This document shows, piece by piece, positions 1 through 5,108 of a DNA stretch of 5,108 nt (within the stretch, counting starts at the first letter, position 1; the number at the start of each line of letters is the position of its first letter). A program made the position numbers and the translations under genes. Under the pieces are notes generated by a model. The model ran no database searches and was not told where the DNA came from. It saw nothing but the letters and a program-made list of their open reading frames with translations. The stretch comes from Thermofilaceae archaeon (GTDB lineage: Archaea; Thermoproteota; Thermoprotei; Thermofilales; Thermofilaceae): NCBI GenBank assembly GCA_027027675.1, contig JALVKT010000063.1, positions 1-5,108 on the forward strand, given 5' to 3'.

Positions 1-449
1 GTTACAGACTTCAACACGAACTCCTTCATCCTGGGGTTCGACTCGTAGAGCTCCTTCGTCGTTACCACGTCCACGTGCCTGGCGAACCTGTCGAGGACCC
101 CGCCGAAGTCCTCCCAGTAGTGCTCAACCCAGTTGTCGTGGCAGCCGTGGGGGTCGGGGACCTTGTAGAGGGGCCAGCCGACGTACCGCTTAGCCTCCTC
201 CTTGTCGCTGAACTGGCTGAGCTGGGGCTCCTTGCCCTTCCACGCGTCCATGGTGTAGAGGGTCAGCATGTGCCGCGTCTCGACGCCCTTCTCGCCCAGA
301 ACGCGTAGAAGCGTGTCGACAAGCGTTATCTCCCCCCTCAGCCTGCCGACGTGCTGGAGGCCGGAGACGGAGAGCCCGCCGTTGCCGGTGAAGACCTCTC
401 CCCGCCACTTGGAAAGCACTTTCTCCGCTAGTTCCTCGATCCAGTGCAT
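1..449 (-). CDS. lysS: Class I lysyl-tRNA synthetase, N-terminal part (runs off left edge)
   Basis: This enzyme would attach lysine to tRNA-Lys in the cytoplasm. Only the first 149 residues are visible, from ATG at 449 down to the left edge. The start MHWIEELAEK matches the HW..x..A opening of archaeal class I LysRS. The ATP-binding HIGH-type motif is QHVGRLRGE (residues 32-40), preceded by GGLSVSG (24-30). A second class I LysRS hallmark is VPDPHGCHDNWVEHY (97-111), corresponding to the family's DPxGCHxSYxxHF block. The KMSKS region and C-terminal anticodon-binding helical cage lie outside the window. The ATG at 459 is out of frame, so 449 is the start; a TATA-like element about 34 bases upstream suggests an almost leaderless transcript. 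The segment between the two motifs (LYTMDAWKGKEPQ, 64-76) and the motif wording differ from the euryarchaeal version, so this is probably a divergent lineage of the family. A LysRS-like paralogue is a less likely alternative. The gene is divergent from the operon starting at 550. Confidence 0.85.
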   Translation of the reverse strand, partial: MHWIEELAEKVLSKWRGEVFTGNGGLSVSGLQHVGRLRGEITLVDTLLRVLGEKGVETRHMLTLYTMDAWKGKEPQLSQFSDKEEAKRYVGWPLYKVPDPHGCHDNWVEHYWEDFGGVLDRFARHVDVVTTKELYESNPRMKEFVLKSV

Positions 450-474
450 AGCGCCCCATAGGGTTGTCCCTCCC

Positions 475-490
475 CTATTGATATTTGCAC
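475..490 (-). promoter_or_regulatory. Probable TATA-box promoter of lysS
   Basis: Read on the minus strand, this stretch is GTGCAAATATCAATAG, an A/T-rich island in G+C-rich DNA. The core AAATATCA is centred about 34 bases before the ATG at 449. With the usual archaeal spacing of about 26 bases from TATA centre to transcription start, the transcript would begin within roughly 10 bases of the start codon. A purine-rich GGGGAGGG lies 20-26 bases upstream of the ATG, too far for a normal ribosome-binding site. Judged by composition and position only. Confidence 0.45.
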
Positions 491-512
491 CGTGCCGTCG
501 TTAAAGGACACA

Positions 513-525
513 TTCATTATACTGG
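513..525 (+). promoter_or_regulatory. Probable TATA-box promoter of the 550-4120 operon
   Basis: The A/T-rich segment TTCATTATACT lies about 30 bases before the TTG start at 550. Archaeal TATA-to-start spacing would place transcription initiation around 543-548, giving a leaderless or near-leaderless message. A second A/T-rich element, TTAAAGG at 501-507, is an alternative TATA box that would give a leader of about 20 bases. Together with the minus-strand element at 475-490, this makes the 100-base gap a divergent promoter. Identified by position and composition only. Confidence 0.4.
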
Positions 526-541
526 GCGCCGTAGAGGCTGT

Positions 542-549
542 GAGGGGAG
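542..549 (+). promoter_or_regulatory. Ribosome-binding site abutting the TTG start at 550
   Basis: GAGGGGAG directly touches the TTG start codon. If only GAGG (542-545) pairs with the 16S rRNA 3' end, four bases separate it from the start; if the second GGAG pairs, there is no spacer. An in-frame TGA at 541-543 prevents any start upstream of 544. The next good alternative, GTG at 604, would remove the signal peptide. These two facts fix the start at TTG 550. Confidence 0.5.
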
Positions 550-2415
550 TTGCGGGCGCACCTACTGGCGGCGTCTATAGCGGCGATAATCGCTCTCTCC
601 GCCGTGGCGGCCGCTCTTCCGAGGAGCGAGGTCGCCTACGCGGAGGTGCTGCTCTACGACGGGAAGAAGTGGGTCTCGAGGTACTACCTCGTAAAGGGCG
701 GGGTCCTCACCTTCCGCGCGGTGGGGGCCAGGGTAGCCGTGGTTAGGCTTGACACGTCGTCGATGATGAGGCCCTACGCCGCGTTCGTGGACGGCCGCCC
801 TTACGTGCCCGGAAGGGGGGCCGGCATGCTGTGGCACTCCTACACGCTGGTGCTGGACGGGGGCGTGCACACGGTGACCGTCAAGTTCGAGCTGTCCCCG
901 CCCATATACCCCTTCACGGGCATCTTCGCCCCCCTCCCCGACAAGGAGGCCGGCGGCGAGACGAAGGTGCGTGTACCCCCGCTGCCGGGCTTCGGGAGGG
1001 CTGGCGCCCGCGTCACGGTTATAGTGCCGGGCCCCGAGGAGCTCGGCAGGGTGATCGACAAGCCCTTCTTCGTCTATAACGAGAGCGTCGTCACGGTGGT
1101 GGGGAAGCAGTTTAGGGCGTACCAGCTCATAGTGCCGTACGCGAACTTCACGATTAAGCCCCCCTTTATCTACGCCTCCTACACCCCCCTCTACTACGTT
1201 GAGAGCAGGCGAAGCGTTGTGGTGCCGCCATACAAGTTCAGGGCGGCGTACGCCAACTACCCGGAGCCGATAAGCGTGGAGGGCGGCGGCCCAAACCTTG
1301 TCGCCGCGAACCCGCCGCACGTGTACTTCGGCATGATAAACGCCAGCTCCGCGAGCTTCGAGACCCGCATGCACAGGGTAAACCTCCTCGTGAGCGAGGC
1401 GGAGGCCTGCGGCGGCAAGAGGCTCAGCTACAAGGTCATACTGCCCCCCGGTGGGAAGCAGGTTGACACCCACGTGTTCGACCTGGCGGAGAACACGAGT
1501 ATCACCGTGAGGTTCTACTATGGCTCCGTGGCAGTCCTCGACTATGTCATAGACACTCCGCCCCCCAGCCTCATAGTCAACCCGCCCTTCTACAGGCTGA
1601 AGCTCCTAGTCTATGATTCCAGGGGGCACCCCCTGTACAGGGCCAGGTACGTCCTATACAACGTCGGCTCGCCCGCGGCAAGCGGCCAGGTCGTAAACGG
1701 CTCCGCGGAGATATGCCCGCTCCCCGAGGGCTTCTACACCGTAGCTGTCTACGTTGCGGACAGGCTTGTGGGCAAGAGGAGCTTCACCCTCGAGTCGGAC
1801 GCGGAGATCCCGGTTGTCACGGAGACTACGACGGTGAAGGTGAGGGTTGTAAGGCTGAATGCCGGCGGCTTCCTCCCCAGCTTCAACGTGACGCTGAGCG
1901 GCGGCGGCCTAGCCTACAACGCTACTGCAAGTGGCGGAGTGGCGGAGGTGAGCGGCGTCCCCTACGGGAAATACAACGTGACGGTTTCCCTTCTAGGAGC
2001 CGTGCTCTACAGGGGGCAGGTGGAGGTCACGCCGGCTAACAGTGAGTTCACGTATGCGCTCCCCGTGTACAGGCTCCACGTCAAGGTTCTAACGGCCCTC
2101 GACCAGCCGGTAAGCGGGGCCCGCGTAACCGTTAAGGGCCCCGTAAGCGTCTCCGGCGTCACTGACGAGGAGGGGAGGGTTGACCTGGGATACCTGCCGA
2201 GAGGCGACTACACGGTGTACGTGGAGGGCGCCGGGAGCGTCAGGGTGGCGTTGAGGGGCGACACGTACAGGGTGGTTAAGACGGACATACTATTCTTCGC
2301 CGAGGGCAGGCCTGTGAGGACGTGGCACGCGGCCGCGGCGGCCGTGGTTTTACTCCTTGCCCTAGTGTACGTGGCGTCTAGGCGTGGGAGGAGGGGTAGG
2401 GTTGTCGAGGTGTAA
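550..2415 (+). CDS. Secreted, membrane-anchored protein with three C-terminal beta-sandwich repeats
   Basis: I do not recognise a named family for the full 621 residues. The visible layout suggests an envelope protein. Residues 1-22 form a signal peptide (RAH, then a hydrophobic run ending AVAAA before LPRS). Residues 24-345 are beta-rich, with many Pro-Pro and aromatic residues and no catalytic motif I can name. Residues 347-585 hold three tandem domains resembling carboxypeptidase-regulatory or transthyretin-like sandwiches. Each ends in a related turn: LPEGFYTVAV (391-400), VPYGKYNVTV (470-479), LPRGDYTVYV (549-558). A single membrane helix (about 592-610) is followed by a basic tail (RRGRRGR), giving an outside N-terminus and cytoplasmic C-terminus. 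Eight N-x-S/T sequons (Asn177, 199, 264, 315, 383, 446, 457, 476) fit a glycosylated surface protein. The only two cysteines, Cys287 and Cys389, could form a disulfide. It is the first gene of a tight operon, six bases before the next gene. A role in surface structure, adhesion or sensing is inference. Confidence 0.85.
   Translation: MRAHLLAASIAAIIALSAVAAALPRSEVAYAEVLLYDGKKWVSRYYLVKGGVLTFRAVGARVAVVRLDTSSMMRPYAAFVDGRPYVPGRGAGMLWHSYTLVLDGGVHTVTVKFELSPPIYPFTGIFAPLPDKEAGGETKVRVPPLPGFGRAGARVTVIVPGPEELGRVIDKPFFVYNESVVTVVGKQFRAYQLIVPYANFTIKPPFIYASYTPLYYVESRRSVVVPPYKFRAAYANYPEPISVEGGGPNLVAANPPHVYFGMINASSASFETRMHRVNLLVSEAEACGGKRLSYKVILPPGGKQVDTHVFDLAENTSITVRFYYGSVAVLDYVIDTPPPSLIVNPPFYRLKLLVYDSRGHPLYRARYVLYNVGSPAASGQVVNGSAEICPLPEGFYTVAVYVADRLVGKRSFTLESDAEIPVVTETTTVKVRVVRLNAGGFLPSFNVTLSGGGLAYNATASGGVAEVSGVPYGKYNVTVSLLGAVLYRGQVEVTPANSEFTYALPVYRLHVKVLTALDQPVSGARVTVKGPVSVSGVTDEEGRVDLGYLPRGDYTVYVEGAGSVRVALRGDTYRVVKTDILFFAEGRPVRTWHAAAAAVVLLLALVYVASRRGRRGRVVEV
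2407..2412 (+). promoter_or_regulatory. Ribosome-binding site GAGGTG deciding the GTG start at 2422
   Basis: GAGGTG is a strong match to the complement of the archaeal 16S rRNA 3' end. It sits nine bases before GTG 2422, inside the last codons of the upstream gene. This favours GTG 2422 over the in-frame GTG at 2440 and ATG at 2452. The latter has its own weaker GAGGG only two bases upstream. Confidence 0.55.
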
Positions 2416-2421
2416 GGGGCC

Positions 2422-3015
2422 GTGGAGTGGAAGCGGGGAGTGCTGAGGGACATGGGCGTGAGGGACTACGTGGAGCTGGGCCTCCGCGATGTGATACTGT
2501 TGCTTGTCCACTTGGGTGGGGAGCCTGTGTATGGGCTTGAGTCGCTGCACCTCATGCTCTTCCTGTACCCATACGTGGAGTCGGGGGAGAGGCTTTTACT
2601 CGCCGCGCCTTTTTCCCCGAAGGTTGAGAAGGAGCTCCTCTGGCTTGAGAGGGAGGGCTTGGTCGAGAGGAGGAGGGAGTACCGGGGCGGCAGGGGCGTC
2701 GTGGCCCTGGTGGAGACGAGGCGTGGCGCGGGGAGGGCCAGGGCGTTGGCGGCGCGGCTCAGGGATGGGCACGTGCTGCTACGGGGGTTCGCGGTGAGGA
2801 GGGGGCTCGACGTCCTAGGGGAGCTTGAGGCTCTCAAGGAGACGTATAACGGCCTCGGCGTGCTCGAGGTCGCTGAGAGGCTGGCCTCGCTCGCGGTGAA
2901 GGGGGATGAGAGGGTGCTTTCAGCCGTGGATGGGGCTGAGGTGCCCGCGCTCAGGCTGTACGCTAAAAACTTTCTCGAAGAGCTGGAGAGGCTGAGGGAG
3001 GGTGCCCACCGCTGA
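2422..3015 (+). CDS. Uncharacterised protein with probable winged-helix DNA-binding domain
   Basis: This 197-residue protein is not assigned to a named family with certainty. Residues 20-98 read like a winged helix-turn-helix. They comprise a hydrophobic helix (RDVILLLVHLGG), the element EPVYGLESLHLMLFLY (34-49), then PFSPKVEKELLWLEREGLVE (63-82) and a basic wing, RRREYRGGRG (83-92). The pattern of a YG..xLxx.lFL helix followed by (Y/F)SP..e..l..Le.eGLv resembles YwgA-like and SocA/Panacea-like proteins of archaea and bacteria. The C-terminal half (about 105-195) is mostly charged, amphipathic helix with no transmembrane segment, so the protein is probably cytoplasmic. It lies six bases after the envelope-protein gene and overlaps the next gene by 14 bases, so the three are probably cotranscribed. 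Regulation of its own operon is plausible but unproven. A structural or protein-protein role for the winged-helix fold cannot be excluded. No transmembrane or enzyme motif was seen. Confidence 0.8.
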   Translation: MEWKRGVLRDMGVRDYVELGLRDVILLLVHLGGEPVYGLESLHLMLFLYPYVESGERLLLAAPFSPKVEKELLWLEREGLVERRREYRGGRGVVALVETRRGAGRARALAARLRDGHVLLRGFAVRRGLDVLGELEALKETYNGLGVLEVAERLASLAVKGDERVLSAVDGAEVPALRLYAKNFLEELERLREGAHR

Positions 3016-4120
3016 CGTAGTGGTGGTGGGAGGGGGGCCCGCGGGCCTCCAGGCGGCCAGAAGGCTGGGCGGGCACGCCAGGGTCGTGGTGTTCGAGGAG
3101 CACGTCAGGGTCGGTGTTCCGCAGCACTGCACGGGCCTCGTCAGCGTGAGGGGTTTCAGGAGGTACATTGAGGCCCCGGAGAGCGTGGTTTTGGGCGGCG
3201 TTAGAGGGGCGGTGCTCCACTCGCCGGGCGGCGTGGAGCTTGTGATAGACGCTGGGAGAACGGTCGCGTACGTGCTGGACAGGGTTATGCTTGAGGAGGA
3301 GCTCCTCGCCGCCGCGGAGGGCGTAGGCGCCGCTATCCACCTGGGCCGTAGAGCAGTGGTAGGGGAGGGGGTGGTGAAGGTCTCCGGTGAGAGGTGGGGT
3401 GCCTCGTTGATAGTTGACGCGCGCGGGCTCCGGGGTGTCAGGGGGGACTGGCTTTTCCCGGCGCTCCAGTACGACTTTGAGGCTGAGCCGCTGGTTGACG
3501 CGGAAATGGTTCACGTGTTCTTCGGCGAGCGCTTCTCAAGGGGTTTTTTCGCGTGGACTGTGCCCCTGGGGGACGGCGCCGTACGGGTTGGCCTAGCGTC
3601 GCGGGGAGGCGTTCTCGAGAGGCTTGAGGGCCCGCTTCTAAGGGAGGCTTCCCGCCTATACAGGCTGGGGAGGAGGCTCCGGGTTCTCGGGGGCCTCGTC
3701 TACACGGGTGGGCCGCGCTACCCCTTCTACACGGGAAACGTGGCGAGGATAGGCGATCGGGCGGGCCAGACGAAGCCCACGACGGGCGGCGGGCTCGTGT
3801 ATCACTCTATAGCTGCCGGGCTGCTCGAGGAGGCCTACGCCAGGGGCCGCCTGGAGAGCTACGAGGAGGCTTGGAGGAGGCTTATGGGGCGGGAGCTGGC
3901 GGTTCAGACGGCGTTTAGGCGGGTCGCCTCGTCGCTGAGTGACGGGGAGTACGACGCCCTCTTCTCGGCCGCGCGTGAAGCCGGCGTCGAGGAGCTCCTG
4001 AGGAGGGGGGACATGGATTCCCAGTCGAAAACTCTGCTTATGGCCGCGCTAAAAATAGGGGTTAAGGCTCCCCGCCTAGCCCTCTCGTTTCTCGGCGCCT
4101 TCCTCCACGCGCTACTCTAG
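3002..4120 (+). CDS. FAD-dependent oxidoreductase of the geranylgeranyl reductase family
   Basis: Members of this family reduce isoprenoid double bonds, for example saturating the geranylgeranyl chains of archaeal ether lipids at the membrane face. The 372-residue protein opens with the Rossmann FAD motif VVVVGGGPAGLQAARRL (residues 6-22) and an acidic residue ending strand two (Glu32/Glu33). It continues with the family block VGVPQHCTGLVS (37-48), including Cys43 where archaeal homologues usually read CAGLVS. Further landmarks are VDARG (138-142), FFAWTVPLGDG (182-192, the aromatic substrate-side motif) and the second FAD motif IGDRAGQTKPTTGGG (250-264). The C-terminal part is helical and ends hydrophobic (LALSFLGAFLHALL), possibly for membrane association. 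At 372 residues it is somewhat shorter than typical archaeal reductases of this family (about 390-450). The start is GTG 3002, four codons before the FAD motif, with GAGG at 2994-2997, and overlaps the previous gene by 14 bases. The exact substrate is unknown; a lipid, quinone side chain or other isoprenoid is possible. Confidence 0.88.
   Translation: MPTADVVVVGGGPAGLQAARRLGGHARVVVFEEHVRVGVPQHCTGLVSVRGFRRYIEAPESVVLGGVRGAVLHSPGGVELVIDAGRTVAYVLDRVMLEEELLAAAEGVGAAIHLGRRAVVGEGVVKVSGERWGASLIVDARGLRGVRGDWLFPALQYDFEAEPLVDAEMVHVFFGERFSRGFFAWTVPLGDGAVRVGLASRGGVLERLEGPLLREASRLYRLGRRLRVLGGLVYTGGPRYPFYTGNVARIGDRAGQTKPTTGGGLVYHSIAAGLLEEAYARGRLESYEEAWRRLMGRELAVQTAFRRVASSLSDGEYDALFSAAREAGVEELLRRGDMDSQSKTLLMAALKIGVKAPRLALSFLGAFLHALL
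4051..4057 (-). terminator. Possible T-tract terminator of the iorAB transcript
   Basis: On the minus strand this reads TATTTTT, about 60 bases past the iorB stop and inside the 3' end of the convergent oxidoreductase gene. Archaeal transcription often ends at T-rich runs, and this is the clearest one downstream of iorB. No stable hairpin was found. Only a weak candidate. Confidence 0.22.
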
Positions 4121-4707
4121 GCCTTCCCCAGCCTCCGCATTTTCTCGTAGGCCCCCCTTAGCGCCGCCAGGTTTATCTCCAAGAGTTTTCCGCTGAACCT
4201 CCGCTCAAGCTCCTCCTCGACTTCTCCGATGCCGACGTCGACCTCGCCGGTGGCTAGGAGGGCGCCCAGCATTGCCATGTTAAGTGCTAGTGGGCTGCCC
4301 GCTCGCTCGGCTATACCTGAGCCGTCTATAAGCAGCAGCTTTGCGCCGGCCGCCTTGATGGCGCGGCCAAGCTCCTCAAGGCTTGGGGGCTCCCCGCTCA
4401 TGGGGGGCGGTAGCACGAGGGAGTTCGCCAGTACCGTGCCGCCAGGCTTCAGGTAGACGAGCCGCCTAGCAGCCTCTATCATCTCGAGGGCTACGAGGAC
4501 GTCACCCCCACCCGGGGGGACAGTGGGCGCGTAGACCCTGTCGCCGTACCTCAGGTGCACCAGCACGGAGCCGCCCCTCTGGGAGAGGCCGTGCACCTCG
4601 CCGATCCTCACCTCGAACCCCTTCCTCAACAGCGTTTCTCCTAGGACGCGGCTGAGCGTCATGACGCCCTGGCCGCCGACCCCTGCTAGGACTATGTTCT
4701 TCCTCAT
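4117..4707 (-). CDS. iorB: Indolepyruvate:ferredoxin oxidoreductase, beta subunit
   Basis: IorB is the small subunit of the cytoplasmic, oxygen-sensitive IorAB complex. That complex converts indolepyruvate and other aryl-pyruvates plus CoA to aryl-acetyl-CoA and CO2, reducing ferredoxin. At 196 residues it has the usual length and looks complete. It begins MRKNIVLAGVGGQGVMT with the GVGGQG motif at residues 9-14, followed by GEVHGLSQRGGSVLVHLRYG (36-55), the signature of the 2-oxoacid:acceptor oxidoreductase gamma-type domain. PPGGGDVLVALEMIEAAR (64-81) and LALNMAMLGAL (140-150) are further family segments. The ATG overlaps the TGA of iorA as ATGA (4704-4707), a classic coupling of translation, with GGTGAGG just before the start. 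At the other end its TAG stop is nested with that of the convergent oxidoreductase gene in CTAG. The sequence shows no sign of damage. Confidence 0.95.
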   Translation of the reverse strand: MRKNIVLAGVGGQGVMTLSRVLGETLLRKGFEVRIGEVHGLSQRGGSVLVHLRYGDRVYAPTVPPGGGDVLVALEMIEAARRLVYLKPGGTVLANSLVLPPPMSGEPPSLEELGRAIKAAGAKLLLIDGSGIAERAGSPLALNMAMLGALLATGEVDVGIGEVEEELERRFSGKLLEINLAALRGAYEKMRRLGKA

Positions 4708-5108
4708 GCCTCACCACCCCTAACATGTATGGCCTTGACCGGGCATATCTGCGCGCACACGCCGCACCCAACGCACAGCTCGGGGAGTATCCTGTACTCG
4801 CCCCTCTCCTTCACGATTGCGGGGCACGCGAACCAGTCGGTGCAGACGCCGCATTTGATGCACTTCTCCTGGTCTATCACGTACACCGGGAGCGTAACCC
4901 CTCTTCTGCGGGCGTTCCTGGCCTCGAGGAGCGCGCATGGCCTCTTAGACACTACAACGGCGGGCTTCCCCGTCTCCCTGGCGTACTTGACCGCGTCCAC
5001 CACAGCGTCCCTCACGCCTCGCACGTCATACGCGTCGACAACGGCTACGTGCTCCACGCCGAGTGCTCGGGCTACCTCCTCTATCTTAACCTCCTTCCTG
5101 GGCTCGCC
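4704..5108 (-). CDS. iorA: Indolepyruvate:ferredoxin oxidoreductase, alpha subunit, C-terminal part (runs off right edge)
   Basis: IorA is the large, thiamine-diphosphate-dependent catalytic subunit of IorAB, normally a little over 600 residues. Only the last 134 are in the window, in open frame to the right edge, so the true start lies outside. The first visible residues (GEPRKEVKIEEVARALG, then VEHVAVVDAYDV) match the end of the pyrophosphate-binding region. They are followed by KPAVVVSKRPCALL (visible residues 48-61). The C-terminal ferredoxin-like domain carries two [4Fe-4S] motifs. The first is C-x2-C-x2-C-x5-CP (Cys83, 86, 89, 95) and the second C-x2-C-x2-C-x3-CP (Cys112, 115, 118, 122). 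The longer loop in the first motif is, as I recall, usual for this subunit. These clusters carry electrons from the thiamine site to external ferredoxin. The stop codon overlaps the iorB start (ATGA), so the two are an operon transcribed leftward. Confidence 0.93.
   Translation of the reverse strand, partial: GEPRKEVKIEEVARALGVEHVAVVDAYDVRGVRDAVVDAVKYARETGKPAVVVSKRPCALLEARNARRRGVTLPVYVIDQEKCIKCGVCTDWFACPAIVKERGEYRILPELCVGCGVCAQICPVKAIHVRGGEA

Noticed and set aside
75..308. Plus-strand open frame near the left edge
   Set aside because: It is antisense to the LysRS gene, and its Val/Leu/Pro-rich product has no recognisable motif.
190..459. Minus-strand frame starting at the ATG at 459
   Set aside because: It is out of frame with the LysRS reading and gives an Arg/Gly-rich product. 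The frame from 449 shows the HVGR and PDPHGCH motifs.
562..1473. A 303-codon open frame on the minus strand inside the envelope-protein gene
   Set aside because: Its translation is rich in His, Arg, Val and Pro with no fold-like pattern, typical of the antisense of G+C-rich genes. The plus-strand frame has a signal peptide, repeats and a membrane anchor.
2963..3514. A 183-codon minus-strand frame across the start of the oxidoreductase gene
   Set aside because: It is antisense to unmistakable FAD-binding and family motifs and has low-complexity His/Pro/Arg composition.
4140..4143. Short plus-strand T-run after the oxidoreductase stop as a terminator
   Set aside because: Only four T residues with no stable hairpin, inside iorB codons; too weak to call.
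4704..5057. A complete 117-residue ferredoxin-like protein starting at GTG 5057
   Set aside because: The frame stays open to the right edge and the added residues continue the IorA family sequence, so this GTG is an internal valine codon.
1..5108. tRNA, rRNA, CRISPR array, insertion sequence or inverted repeats
   Set aside because: Nearly all of the window is coding and the single 100-base gap has no cloverleaf, repeat-spacer pattern or terminal repeats by eye.

Overview
The window is dense, G+C-rich archaeal DNA, most likely from a thermophilic member of the Thermoproteota (crenarchaeal) branch. Three things point there: an archaeal-type class I lysyl-tRNA synthetase, an archaeal geranylgeranyl-reductase-family flavoprotein, and a two-subunit indolepyruvate:ferredoxin oxidoreductase. 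Heavy use of AGG arginine and ATA isoleucine codons, GTG and TTG starts, GAGG/GGTG ribosome-binding sites and overlapping genes fit as well. The genus cannot be fixed from sequence reading alone.

Layout from left to right: (1) 1-449, minus strand: N-terminal 149 residues of a class I lysyl-tRNA synthetase, running off the left edge. (2) 450-549: a compact divergent promoter region, the only real intergenic space. (3) 550-4120, plus strand: a tight three-gene run. It comprises a 621-residue secreted, membrane-anchored, glycosylation-site-rich protein with three tandem beta-sandwich repeats; a 197-residue protein with a likely winged-helix domain; and a 372-residue FAD-dependent oxidoreductase of the geranylgeranyl reductase family. 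The gaps are 6 bases, then a 14-base overlap. (4) 4117-5108, minus strand: iorB and the C-terminal 134 residues of iorA, coupled by an ATGA overlap. iorA runs off the right edge. The plus-strand operon and iorB converge so closely that their TAG stops share the palindrome CTAG.

Functional reading: the plus-strand operon links an exported envelope protein, a possible DNA-binding protein and an enzyme family best known for saturating archaeal isoprenoid lipids, so a cell-envelope theme is plausible but inferred. IorAB oxidises aryl-pyruvates from aromatic amino acids to aryl-acetyl-CoA and produces reduced ferredoxin, which some archaeal geranylgeranyl reductases use as electron donor. That link across the convergent junction is suggestive only. 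No RNA gene, CRISPR array, insertion sequence or convincing DNA repeat was seen. The least described part is the envelope-protein/winged-helix pair at 550-3015.
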